Below, piece by piece: positions 8,359-15,898 of a DNA stretch of 64,000 bases. The notes below the pieces were generated by a model. It saw only the letters and a list, made by a program, of their open reading frames with translations. It had not been told where the DNA came from and searched no databases. Made by a program: the position numbers and the translations under genes. Origin of the DNA: DATBLY01 sp963705545 (GTDB lineage Bacteria > Actinomycetota > UBA4738 > HRBIN12); the NCBI GenBank assembly GCA_963705545.1, contig CAVPJX010000001.1, positions 1,612,001 through 1,676,000 of the forward strand, in the 5' to 3' direction. Each line of letters starts with the position of its first letter. The first letter of the stretch is position 1.

Positions 8359-8705
8359 GCCCAGGGTCCGCGGGGCGCGATCCGGCGGGGGCGGTGTTCG
8401 CCGCGCTGGCCGATCCCACGCGCCGTCGGATCGTCCACGAGCTCTCGGCGGACGGCCCGCTCACCCCCACGCGGCTCGCCGCCAGGGTGGGGGTCACGCG
8501 CCAGGCCGTCTCGAAGCACCTGGCCGCGCTGGAGCTCGCCGGGCTCGGCCGGACGGAACGGGTCGGGCGAGAGTCGATCTTCGCGCTCGACACCGAGCCG
8601 TTCGCGGAGGCCGAGGCGTGGATGCGCGCGATCGGCGCCCTGTGGGACCGGCGCCTCGCCAGCTTCAAGCGCTACGTCGAATCGGAGGAAGGGTCCGCGT
8701 CGTGA
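8355..8705 (+). CDS. ArsR/SmtB-family winged-helix repressor
   Basis: A 116-residue regulator with a typical ArsR helix-turn-helix: ALADPTRRRIVHELS, then LTPTRLAARVGVTRQAVSKHLAALELAGL as the recognition region, and a wing (RVGRESIFALD). There are no Cys or His clusters, so it is unlikely to be a classical metal sensor. It belongs to the group often paired with SRPBCC-domain proteins, and an SRPBCC-like gene follows at 9040. It starts at GTG 8355 inside the stop of an 18-codon ORF. The inverted repeats at 8212-8255 are the likely autoregulatory site. Confidence 0.88.
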   Translation: MSPGSAGRDPAGAVFAALADPTRRRIVHELSADGPLTPTRLAARVGVTRQAVSKHLAALELAGLGRTERVGRESIFALDTEPFAEAEAWMRAIGALWDRRLASFKRYVESEEGSAS

Positions 8706-8721
8706 GAGGAAGGAGGTCGAG

Positions 8722-8841
8722 ATGATCCGACAGCATCCGGAGATCGTGCGGCGGCTGCTCGACGAGCGCCGGGCGGACGACGTCCGCGCGGCGCGGGGAA
8801 CGGGCCCGCTGCGGCGTCCGCGCCCGCGGGCCGCGGACTGA
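8722..8841 (+). CDS. 39-residue Arg-rich microprotein
   Basis: ATG at 8722 is preceded by a near-perfect Shine-Dalgarno (AAGGAGG, 8710-8716) 5 nt upstream, only 16 nt after the ArsR stop. It encodes a basic peptide starting MIRQHPEIVRRLLDERRADD and ending in an Arg/Pro-rich tail. About a quarter of its residues are Arg. The placement and RBS strength argue for translation. No family is recognised; a nucleic-acid- or ArsR-binding role is possible but not shown. Confidence 0.55.
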   Translation: MIRQHPEIVRRLLDERRADDVRAARGTGPLRRPRPRAAD

Positions 8842-9039
8842 CGGCGCTCGCGCTCGACGCGCGGCCGTCGCTATCCTTGGCCGCACGGCGACACCTCACG
8901 CCGAACCCTCGGCCCGGCGCTCACGCCGCCGGCCAGACGAGGGCAAAGGGGCTCCGCCTCGAGGGACGTGCTGGAGCTCGTGGGCCGGCGTCCGCGGGAG
9001 CGTGGGTCCCGGTCGTCGGTCGTACGGGAGGAACAGCAC

Positions 9040-9693
9040 ATGACGACCGACAAGGCACGCAAGCGGACCGTCCGCGCACGGATGGCCAAGACCGGCGAGC
9101 GCTACAGCGCCGCCCGGCGCAACACCGTGAAGCATCCGCCTTTCGCCACCCAAGACCTCGGCATGTCCGATGCGTCGATCCGACGCGCCACCGGGAGGGG
9201 CTGGACGACCTGGATCCGGCTCCTCGACGATTGGGGCGCCGCCGCGAAGACCCACACCGAGATCGCGCGGCACGTGAACGCGACGTTCGGCGTCGACGGG
9301 TGGTGGGCGCAGGCGGTGACCGTCGGCTACGAGCGTGCGCGGGGGAAGCGCGCGAAGCACCAACGGCCCGACGGCTTCAGCGTGAGCGTCTCGAAGACCG
9401 TGCCCGTGGACGTCCACACGCTCTGGCGCGCGTTCACGGACGCCCGTGCGCGCAACCGATGGCTCGAGCGGGGGACGCTCACGATCCGGACGTCGCAACC
9501 CGATCGCTCGGCGCGGTTCGACGTCGCCGGCGGTGGGATCGCCGCGGCCGGCTTCATCGACAAGGGCCCGTCGAAGGCGAGCGTCGCGATCCAGTTCGAG
9601 CGGCTGCCCGACGAACGGGCCGTCGAGGCGACCCGAGCGGCCTGGAGGGAGCGGCTCGGGTCGCTCGCCGAGCACCTGACCGCAGGAGGGTGA
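9040..9693 (+). CDS. SRPBCC-domain protein with N-terminal DUF4287-like region
   Basis: A 217-residue protein. The first ~100 residues (KARKRTVRARMAKTGERYSAARR, then a Trp-rich segment GRGWTTWIRLLDDWGAAAKTHTEI) resemble the DUF4287-type helical module. The second half (FSVSVSKTVPVDVHTLWRAFTDARARNRWL onward) is an SRPBCC/START-like ligand-binding fold. The ATG at 9040 follows GGGAGGAA at 9026-9033; upstream in-frame codons are low quality. It lies 200 nt after the ArsR operon and may be a target of that regulator. The ligand is unknown. Confidence 0.75.
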   Translation: MTTDKARKRTVRARMAKTGERYSAARRNTVKHPPFATQDLGMSDASIRRATGRGWTTWIRLLDDWGAAAKTHTEIARHVNATFGVDGWWAQAVTVGYERARGKRAKHQRPDGFSVSVSKTVPVDVHTLWRAFTDARARNRWLERGTLTIRTSQPDRSARFDVAGGGIAAAGFIDKGPSKASVAIQFERLPDERAVEATRAAWRERLGSLAEHLTAGG

Positions 9694-9702
9694 CCGCAGA
9701 CC

Positions 9703-10179
9703 TCAGCCGCGGAGCGGCCGGACCAGCAACAGCGCCGGGTTCTCCGCGTCCCAGAGCTCGGGCATCTCTTGCAGCGGCAGGAACCCCATCGCCAGGTAGA
9801 ACGCGCGCGTCCGGTCGTAATGCTCGCTGTCGCCGTTCGCGGAGAGCGTCTTGACGAGGAGCAGCCGCGCGTCCTCGGCGACGAGCCGCTCGGCGAGCGC
9901 GTCGATCAGCGCGCGCCCGAGCCCGTGACGATGCTCCGACGCCGCGACGGCCATCCACGTGATCTCGGCCGTCTCGGGGAAGTGCCGGACCCACGTGAGG
10001 AACCCGCCGACGGACCCGTCCGCGAGCTCGGCCACCAGCCCGTCCTGCGAGCGGACCGCGGCCGCGCAGTCCACGATCCCCGACTCCAAGCCGAACCAGT
10101 CGGGAAGGCCGCGCACGATCGCGTCGCACGCGTCGGCGTCCGTGGCTCCGAGGGGTCGGGTGGTGACGTCCGCGGCCAT
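9703..10179 (-). CDS. GNAT-family N-acetyltransferase
   Basis: A 158-residue GNAT with a clear acetyl-CoA loop (EHRHGLGRALIDALAERL, about residues 83-100) and the C-terminal YDRTRAFYLAMGFLPL segment (motif B). The ATG at 10179 has TAGCCT on the minus strand exactly 6 nt upstream. The gene is divergent from an LLM oxidoreductase across only 30 bp. The substrate is unknown. Confidence 0.86.
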   Translation of the reverse strand: MAADVTTRPLGATDADACDAIVRGLPDWFGLESGIVDCAAAVRSQDGLVAELADGSVGGFLTWVRHFPETAEITWMAVAASEHRHGLGRALIDALAERLVAEDARLLLVKTLSANGDSEHYDRTRAFYLAMGFLPLQEMPELWDAENPALLLVRPLRG

Positions 10180-10185
10180 CGGCCA

Positions 10186-10203
10186 AGGCTAGCCGCCTAG
10201 ACT
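10186..10203. promoter_or_regulatory. Back-to-back leaderless -10 elements in a 30-bp divergent spacer
   Basis: On the minus strand TAGCCT (10191-10186) lies 6 nt before the GNAT ATG; on the plus strand TAGACT (10198-10203) lies 6 nt before the LLM GTG. The two hexamers are 6 bp apart, so each promoter's -35 region must fall within or next to the opposite gene's start. Simultaneous polymerase binding is sterically impossible, implying mutual exclusion. Confidence 0.6.
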
Positions 10204-10209
10204 CGCGCC

Positions 10210-11056
10210 GTGCGCTACGCGATCAGCGTGCCGAACTTCGGCGATCAGGCCGACCCCGGCTGGACGATCGGCCTGGCGTGCGACGCCGAGGCCGCCGGGT
10301 GGGACGCGTTCTTCCTGTGGGACCACGTGCTGGCGTGGAACGGCAACGAGGTCGCCGACCCCTGGACGCTCCTCGCCGCGATCGCCGTGTCGACCGAACG
10401 CGTCCGGCTCGGGACGATGGTCACGCCGCTCCCCCGCCGACGCCCGTGGCAGGTGGTCCGCCAGATCGTGACGCTGGACCACCTCTCGCGTGGACGGGCG
10501 GTGCTCGGCGTCGGGCTCGGGTATCCGCCGCACGAGGAGTTCGAGATGTTCGGCGAGCCGGGCGACGCACGCGCGCGCGCCGAGCTGCTCGACGAGGGGC
10601 TCGAGGTCGTCGACGGGCTGATGCGGGGCGGGTCGTTCTCGTTCGCCGGGCGACACTTCCGGATCGACGACGTGGCGTTCGCCCCGACGCCCGTCCAGCG
10701 GCCGCGGGTCCCGATCTGGGTCGCCGGCGCGTGGCCGCACCGGCGTCCGTTCCGCCGCGCCGCGCGTTTCGACGGCGTGGTCCCGATCGCGCTCGCGGCG
10801 GACGGTGAGGAGATCCCGATCGACGTCCCCACGATGCGCGAAGTGGTCGCGTACACCGACGCAGCAGCGCGCCGGGGACGCGCCCTTCGACCGGATCTTC
10901 ACCGGCATCCTCCCCGACGATCGGGTGGACGCGCTCGCGATGGAGGCGGAGCTCGCCTCGTTCGGCGTGACGTGGTGGCAGGTGAGCCCGGCGATGGGTG
11001 AGGACCGAGACGAGGTCCGCGCGTGGATCCGGCGCGGCCCCCCGGGGCCCGCCTGA
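10210..11056 (+). CDS. LLM-class F420-dependent oxidoreductase (frameshifted near 10870)
   Basis: A luciferase-like TIM-barrel enzyme that would use F420 or flavin. Visible hallmarks are FLWDHVLAW, RVRLGTMVTPLPRRRPWQVVRQIVTLDHLSRGRAVLGVGLG and PIWVAGAWPHRRPFRRAARFDGVVPI. The first frame is coherent to about residue 220, then turns to Arg-rich nonsense. The family-like C-terminus (FDRIFTGILPDDRV ... SFGVTWWQVSPAM) continues in another frame to 11056. A single-base indel in the repetitive GCAGCAGCGCGCCGG stretch near 10865-10875 explains this; a sequence error is likeliest. Start GTG 10210 with TAGACT 6 nt upstream. Confidence 0.82.
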
Positions 11057-11058
11057 CC

Positions 11059-11655
11059 TCAGGGCGGCGGCGCGTCCTTCGGTCGCGGGTGGGCGGCACG
11101 GACGTTCTCGGCCGCGAGGCGCGCCGCCTCTTCGACCCGCCGGTGGCGCGTCTCCTCGCGCTTCGCGCTCCCGACCCAGTGCAGGATCAGCTTCTTGGAG
11201 GACGGCGGGAAGGCGTCCCAGTGGCGACGTGCCTGCGGGTCGGCGTCGAGCGCAGCCGCCAGATCGTCGGGCACGACGAGGGCGTCGGCCTCGCTGAGCG
11301 CGTCCCACGATCCGTTCCGTTTCGCGACGCGGATCGCCGCCCGGCCCGCGTCGGTCATGCGCCCATCGCGCGTCAGCGCCGCCGCCCGACGCTTGTTCGG
11401 CGCGGACCACACGCTCTTCGGCTTGCGGGGCGCCATCCACAACAGGTAGCGGTCCTCGTCCAGCGGGTTCCCCGTGCTGTCGATCCAGCCGAAGCACAGC
11501 GCCTCCTCGACCGCGTCGTCGTACGAGACGCCCGTCCGCCCCTTCTTCGCGACGACCAGCCAGACGCCCGACGGCCGCTCGTGGTGGCGCTGCAGCCAGC
11601 GTCGCCAGGACGCGCGATCCTTCACCGCGACGCGCTCGGCTCCCTCCGACCTCAT
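11059..11655 (-). CDS. YdeI/OmpD-associated family protein
   Basis: A 198-residue protein with the YdeI/OmdA signature: YDDAVEEALCFGWIDSTGNPLDEDRYLLWMAPRKPKSVWS near residues 45-85, an alpha-helical middle, and a Lys/Arg-rich C-terminal segment (HWVGSAKREETRHRRVEEAARL). The family has been linked to bacteriocin protection and peptide resistance, but its biochemistry is not settled. ATG 11655 has TAGGGT only 4 nt upstream, shorter than the usual local spacing. The gene follows a DUF2269-like membrane gene with only 7 nt between start and stop. Confidence 0.8.
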   Translation of the reverse strand: MRSEGAERVAVKDRASWRRWLQRHHERPSGVWLVVAKKGRTGVSYDDAVEEALCFGWIDSTGNPLDEDRYLLWMAPRKPKSVWSAPNKRRAAALTRDGRMTDAGRAAIRVAKRNGSWDALSEADALVVPDDLAAALDADPQARRHWDAFPPSSKKLILHWVGSAKREETRHRRVEEAARLAAENVRAAHPRPKDAPPP

Positions 11656-11662
11656 CGCGACC

Positions 11663-12136
11663 CTAGAACGGCTTGACCACCATCAACGCGATCACGATCA
11701 GGACCATGACCGTCTCCCACGTCCGCGCCCACCGGACGACGGGGTCCCGGAAGGCCAACACGAGGTCCGGCGTGACCACGCCGCGTTCCCTCGCGTCGTC
11801 GAGCGCGCGCTCGAACACCTTGCCGCGCGGCAGGAACACGAGCGGGACGAGCGCGAACGTCCCGACGTACAGGATCAACGACGTCAACAGCCACCAGTTC
11901 CCGGATCCCGCCAGCGGACGACCCTGCGCCCAGGCGGCGAGCAGCCCGGCGACCAGCACCGCCATCGACCCCGGCACGACCATGAACCGCTCGAACCGGC
12001 CGGCGAGCTCCATCAGCTCGCCGATCACGTCGAGGTCGTCGCTCGAACGCGCCTTCGCGATCGTGATGTCACGCCCCAGCAACCCGGCGACGAACCAGAA
12101 CGCGATCGCGACGTGGAGGAACACGACCCAGCGCAC
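11663..12136 (-). CDS. DUF2269-like four-helix membrane protein
   Basis: A 157-residue protein with four hydrophobic segments: VVFLHVAIAFWFVAGLLG, MVVPGSMAVLVAGLLAAW, WLLTSLILYVGTFALVPLVFL and VMVLIVIALMVV. The layout fits DUF2269-type predicted integral membrane proteins; function unknown. It starts at GTG 12136 with GAGGAGGG 7-14 nt upstream, an ordinary Shine-Dalgarno start. It sits between YdeI and a DrrAB-like exporter on the same strand and may be co-transcribed with YdeI. Confidence 0.75.
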   Translation of the reverse strand: MRWVVFLHVAIAFWFVAGLLGRDITIAKARSSDDLDVIGELMELAGRFERFMVVPGSMAVLVAGLLAAWAQGRPLAGSGNWWLLTSLILYVGTFALVPLVFLPRGKVFERALDDARERGVVTPDLVLAFRDPVVRWARTWETVMVLIVIALMVVKPF

Positions 12137-12184
12137 GGAGCCCTCCTCGGTTCGGCTGCGAGGTGCGAGGGCGATGCTAGGCGC

Positions 12185-12994
12185 TCAGACGGCCTTGCGG
12201 TACAAGCGGACCGCGATCGGCGCGAAGATCGCCAGGATCAGGACCGACCACAGGATCGACTTCAGCACGAGCCCCTGGGTCGGCCCACCGAGCGTCAGTG
12301 CTCGGACCGCGTCGGAGGTCACGGACACCGGCTGGTTCCGTGCCCAGGGCTGCAACCAGCCCGGCATCGTCTCCACGGGGACGAACGCCGCGGACGCGAA
12401 CACGAGCGGGGCGAGGACCGGGAAGGCGGCGGCTTGAGCCGTTTCCGGATCCTTCACGGCCAGCCCGACCGTCGCGAAGATCCACGACATCGCGTAGCCG
12501 AACAGCAGGAGCAAGGCCGTACCGGCCAGCACACCGAAGGCGTTCGTGTGGATCCTCCAACCGACGAGGAAGCCCACGACCATCATCAGGAGCACGACGA
12601 ACACGTTGCGCACGAGGTCGGCGATCGTCCGGCCGACGAGGAGCCCCGGCGTCCACATCGGCAGCGCGTGGAACCGCTCCATCAGGCCGCTCTTGAGGTC
12701 CGTCGCGAGGCCGATCGCCGTCGCCAGCGACCCGAACACGACGACCTGCAAGAAGATCCCCGGCATCAGGTAGTCGACGTACGGCACGGACCCCGTGTTG
12801 ATCGCCCCGCCGAAGACGTAGCGGAACATCAGCACGAAGATGATCGGCTGGATCGTCGAGAAGACGAGCAGCTGCGGGACCCGGATGTAGTGGAGCAGAT
12901 ACCGGTGCACGACCGCCTTGGTGTCGCGGACCCAAGCCATCGGGATCCGGTGGTCCGCGAGGTCGGTCGTGATCGCCACGCTCTGAGAGCTCAT
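12185..12994 (-). CDS. ABC-2 type exporter permease (DrrB-like)
   Basis: A 269-residue permease with six hydrophobic segments and the ABC-2 pattern: VPQLLVFSTIQPIIFVLMFRYVFGGAI, YVDYLMPGIFLQVVVFGSLATAIGLATDLKSGLMERFHALPM, and APLVFASAAFVPVETMPGWLQPWARNQPVSVTSDAVRAL near the end. It pairs with the ATPase upstream; its ATG overlaps that gene's stop by 4 nt (ATGA, 12991-12994). DrrAB systems export daunorubicin and similar hydrophobic compounds; the substrate here is unknown. Confidence 0.92.
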   Translation of the reverse strand: MSSQSVAITTDLADHRIPMAWVRDTKAVVHRYLLHYIRVPQLLVFSTIQPIIFVLMFRYVFGGAINTGSVPYVDYLMPGIFLQVVVFGSLATAIGLATDLKSGLMERFHALPMWTPGLLVGRTIADLVRNVFVVLLMMVVGFLVGWRIHTNAFGVLAGTALLLLFGYAMSWIFATVGLAVKDPETAQAAAFPVLAPLVFASAAFVPVETMPGWLQPWARNQPVSVTSDAVRALTLGGPTQGLVLKSILWSVLILAIFAPIAVRLYRKAV

Positions 12995-13998
12995 GCAGCA
13001 CCTCCTCGACGCCCTTGGCGTCCGCCGGCGGGGACGGCTTCCGCCTCCGGGGTTCCGTCAGACTCGGCCTTATGCCCGGTCAACGCGAGGAAGACGTCGT
13101 CCAGGCTCGGCTCGCGCACGGTGAGCGTCTCGGGCTCGACGCCGTTCGTGTCGAGCGTGCGCAACGCATCGATCAAGATCCGCGCGCCGTCGTTCGACGT
13201 GATGCGGACGGTTCCGTCGTCGCGCTCGACCTGTCCGTTGACCGCGCCGGTCAGCAACCCAGCCGCACGTTCCGATCCACCGCCGTGCTCGAAGCGCATC
13301 TCGACGACGGTGGACCCGAGCTGGGCCTTCAGGTTCGCGGGCGTGTCGTTCGCGATCACCTTGCCACCGTCGATCACGGCCACGCGCTCCGCGAGCCGGT
13401 CGGCCTCCTCGAGGTACTGCGTCGTCAGCAGGACGGTGGTTCCGTCGGCGACGAGCTGCGCGATCGTCTCCCATAGGGCGTTGCGGCTGGTCAGGTCGAG
13501 GCCAGTGGTCGGCTCGTCCAGGAACAGGACGGGCGGCCGCCCGACCAGCGAGGCCGCGATGTCGAGCCGTCGCCGCATGCCGCCCGAGTAGGTCCGCAGC
13601 GGCCGGTCGGCGGCGTCGGTCAGCTCGAACTTCGCGAGCAGCTCCGCCGCGCGCGGCATGATCTGGTCGCCCGGGAGCTGGCCGAGGATCCCCACCATCC
13701 GCAGGTTCTCGCGGCCGGTCAGGTTCGGGTCGACCGCCGCGTACTGCCCGGCCAAGCCGATCCTCCGCCGCACCGCGGCGGCGTCCGTAACCACGTCGTG
13801 GCCGAGCACCTCGGCACGCCCTGCGTCCGGATGCAGGATCGTCGAGAAGATGCGGACCGCCGTCGTCTTGCCGGCGCCGTTGGGCCCGAGCAGCCCGAAG
13901 ACCGAGCCCCTCGGGACGTCCAGGTCGACGCCGCCGAGGGCCTCCAGCTCGCCGAAGCGCTTCACGAGGCCTTCGGCGTGGATCGCGTGCTCGTTCAT
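12991..13998 (-). CDS. ABC-2 exporter ATPase (DrrA-like)
   Basis: A 335-residue ATPase. Walker A is GPNGAGKTT (near residue 38), the signature is YSGGMRRRLDIAASL, Walker B is PVLFLDEPTTGLD, and the H-loop region reads TTVLLTTQYLEEADRLAERV. The C-terminus carries the DrrA-type extension ending EPSLDDVFLALTGHKAE. The ATG at 13998 (MNEHAIHAEGLVKRFG) gives the usual N-terminus. The divergent MarR gene and the palindrome at 14016-14039 suggest drug-responsive repression. Confidence 0.94.
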   Translation of the reverse strand: MNEHAIHAEGLVKRFGELEALGGVDLDVPRGSVFGLLGPNGAGKTTAVRIFSTILHPDAGRAEVLGHDVVTDAAAVRRRIGLAGQYAAVDPNLTGRENLRMVGILGQLPGDQIMPRAAELLAKFELTDAADRPLRTYSGGMRRRLDIAASLVGRPPVLFLDEPTTGLDLTSRNALWETIAQLVADGTTVLLTTQYLEEADRLAERVAVIDGGKVIANDTPANLKAQLGSTVVEMRFEHGGGSERAAGLLTGAVNGQVERDDGTVRITSNDGARILIDALRTLDTNGVEPETLTVREPSLDDVFLALTGHKAESDGTPEAEAVPAGGRQGRRGGAA

Positions 13999-14015
13999 GC
14001 GGGCACCTTCCCACG

Positions 14016-14039
14016 GATACTTGCGAGATGTCAAGTATC
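14016..14039. promoter_or_regulatory. Perfect 8-bp-arm operator palindrome for the MarR regulator
   Basis: GATACTTG-N8-CAAGTATC is a perfect inverted repeat between the exporter ATPase gene and the MarR gene. It is 18 nt upstream of the ATPase start and overlaps TTGACA on the minus strand (14034-14029). A related CAAACTTGAACTATC lies at 14059-14073 over the MarR -35. MarR dimers bind this type of 16-24 bp palindrome. Confidence 0.72.
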
Positions 14040-14063
14040 GGGATTCATGGATATTGGGCAAAC

Positions 14064-14092
14064 TTGAACTATCTCTCTCGACCCGCTAGGAT
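14064..14092 (+). promoter_or_regulatory. Leaderless promoter of the MarR gene
   Basis: TTGAAC (14064-14069), 17-nt spacer, TAGGAT (14087-14092), then 6 nt to GTG 14099. There is no Shine-Dalgarno, and transcription would begin at or next to the start codon. Confidence 0.68.
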
Positions 14093-14098
14093 GGCTCC

Positions 14099-14647
14099 GT
14101 GGACGCGAGCGGTGTCGGGGTACAGGACGATCCCTCGGTTCCCGGAGAGGAACCGGTCGAGGCGATCGCCGGTGAGGTCTGGCGTTCGATGGCCGAGTTC
14201 ACGTGGACCCGGATGCAAGGCGGACGCGCGATGCACCACCTGAAGACGCTCGGCCTGACACCGGGTCACCTGAAGGTCCTGTGGGCCCTGCAGCCCGACG
14301 AGGCGCTGCCGATGGGGACGATCGCGGAGATGCTCACGGTCGATCCGTCCGCCGCGACGTGGCTGATCGACCGGCTCGAGGATCGCAAGCTCGTGGAACG
14401 GAAGATGCTCGCCACGGATCGTCGGGTGAAGGTCGTCAGCCTGACCCGTCGCGGCGAGCGCATGAAGACGAAGCTCCTGGGTCACCTGCTGGAACCGCCC
14501 CAAGAGCTGATCGCGCTCGGGCGTGAGCGGCTCGAGACCCTCCGCGGCGCGCTGGGCGCCCTCCCGCGCACGGAGCGGCCGTTCGCTCCACAGGGCGCCG
14601 GCGGGAAAGGCCGCCCCCGCGGACCTCGACCGCGCCGGCACGGCTGA
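14099..14647 (+). CDS. MarR-family transcriptional regulator
   Basis: A 182-residue winged-helix regulator. The core is LGLTPGHLKVLWALQPDEALPMGTIAEMLTVDPSAATWLIDRLEDRKLVERKMLATDRRVKVVSLTRRG, matching MarR with the DRR wing. It has a ~35-residue N-terminal extension and a basic C-terminal tail (GGKGRPRGPRPRRHG) beyond the usual 140-150 residues. It is divergent from the DrrAB-like exporter; by analogy it represses that operon and itself and releases DNA on ligand binding. Confidence 0.9.
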   Translation: MDASGVGVQDDPSVPGEEPVEAIAGEVWRSMAEFTWTRMQGGRAMHHLKTLGLTPGHLKVLWALQPDEALPMGTIAEMLTVDPSAATWLIDRLEDRKLVERKMLATDRRVKVVSLTRRGERMKTKLLGHLLEPPQELIALGRERLETLRGALGALPRTERPFAPQGAGGKGRPRGPRPRRHG

Positions 14648-14757
14648 CGAACCGAGGCGTCGCACGGTTCGGCACGCTACATCCGCACCACACGATCGAT
14701 ACGTGCTCGGCACGCAGCCGACGAACCTTCGACACACCGGTCGGCGACGCTCTCGAC

Positions 14758-14850
14758 ATGAGCCCGATGCACACGATCGGCCGACTCCGCGCCCGGTGGC
14801 AGCGGTGGCGCTACTACCGGCGCTACCCCTGGCACCGCCCAGAGTCCTGA
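14758..14850 (+). CDS. Possible 30-residue Trp/Tyr/Arg-rich microprotein
   Basis: A short frame from ATG 14758 to TGA 14850 encodes a basic aromatic peptide (MSPMHTIGRLRARWQRWRYY..., ending YPWHRPES). GACGCT lies 6 nt upstream of the ATG, resembling the local leaderless pattern with a weak first base. It ends 14 nt before the stop of the minus-strand LLM gene. The composition is striking, but no homology can be claimed. Confidence 0.35.
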   Translation: MSPMHTIGRLRARWQRWRYYRRYPWHRPES

Positions 14851-14863
14851 GCCGCCCGAACGA

Positions 14864-15826
14864 TCAGAGCCGCGACGCCTCGGGGATCACCTCGCGGCCG
14901 ATCAGCTCCAGGGTCTCCAGGTCGTCGTGCAGGAAGTACTGGAGCAGCACCTTCTTTATGCCTTCCGCGGCGTAGGCCGCGAGCCGCTCGAGCACCCGCT
15001 CCGGCGTGCCCATCAGGTCCGTCGGATCTGCGGCGGCGACGTACGCCTCCGCGTCGCGCTCGTCCCCCCACCGCTCGAACATCCGCGCGACCCACGCCAC
15101 CACCGCCGCGCGATCGCGTCCGATCACCGTCGTGATCATCAGCGATCGCCCAAGCGTCGACGGGTCGCGGCCGATCGCCTCGCAGGCGGCGTCGAGGCGG
15201 CTCCGGGTCTCGGCGATCTGCTCGGGCGAGCGGCCGTGGACGTTGTACTCGTCGGCCCATCTGGCCGCGAGCGCGGCGCTCCGGGGACCCGCGTCGCCAC
15301 CGAGGATCAACGGCGGGTGCGGATCCTGGACGGGGCGCGGCAGGCTCGTCACGTCGTCCAGCTGGAAGTGCTGGCCCCGGAACGTGACCGAGGGCTCGTC
15401 GCGGTCCCAGAGCCGGTGCACGATCTCGACCGACTCCTCGAGCAGTCCGAACCGCTCCGAGGTCGGCGGGAACGGGAACCCGAACGCCGCGTGCTCGCGC
15501 TCGAACCAGCCGGCACCCATGCCCAGGTCGACGCGGCCGCCCGAGGCATGGTCGACGGTGACGACGGACTTCGCCACGATCGAGGGGTGCCGGAACGTGA
15601 CCGGAGACACCATCGTGCCCAGCCGGATCCGCTCGGTCCGCATCGCCAGCGCGGCGAGCGTGGTCCACGCGTCGTGGGTCCCCCAGTCCGTCGGACGATC
15701 GAACGACTGGTAATGATCTGAGCGGAACAGTGTGTGGAAGCCCTGCGCCTCGGCCGTGGCCGCGAGCGCGAGCCACTGGTCCCAGGTCACGTCCTCCTGG
15801 CCCTCGATCATCAGGCAGATGTCCAT
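14864..15826 (-). CDS. LLM-class F420-dependent oxidoreductase
   Basis: A 320-residue luciferase-like monooxygenase-fold enzyme, intact. Family features: FHTLFRSDHYQSF, the strand RIRLGTMVSPVTFRHPSIVAKSVVTVDHASGGRVDLGMGAGWFEREHAAFGFPFP, and HPPLILGGDAGPRSAALAARWADEYNVHG. These match F420-binding LLM proteins, with the cis-peptide bulge region and cofactor loop. ATG 15826 has TAGGCT exactly 6 nt upstream. It is divergent from the META-domain gene. The substrate is unknown. Confidence 0.9.
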   Translation of the reverse strand: MDICLMIEGQEDVTWDQWLALAATAEAQGFHTLFRSDHYQSFDRPTDWGTHDAWTTLAALAMRTERIRLGTMVSPVTFRHPSIVAKSVVTVDHASGGRVDLGMGAGWFEREHAAFGFPFPPTSERFGLLEESVEIVHRLWDRDEPSVTFRGQHFQLDDVTSLPRPVQDPHPPLILGGDAGPRSAALAARWADEYNVHGRSPEQIAETRSRLDAACEAIGRDPSTLGRSLMITTVIGRDRAAVVAWVARMFERWGDERDAEAYVAAADPTDLMGTPERVLERLAAYAAEGIKKVLLQYFLHDDLETLELIGREVIPEASRL

Positions 15827-15898
15827 CGGCGCAGCCTACCGAGCGCGCCAGGCCGGCCGGGGTCGACGGGTCCGCCGCATCGCCCATAGCATCGGGCC

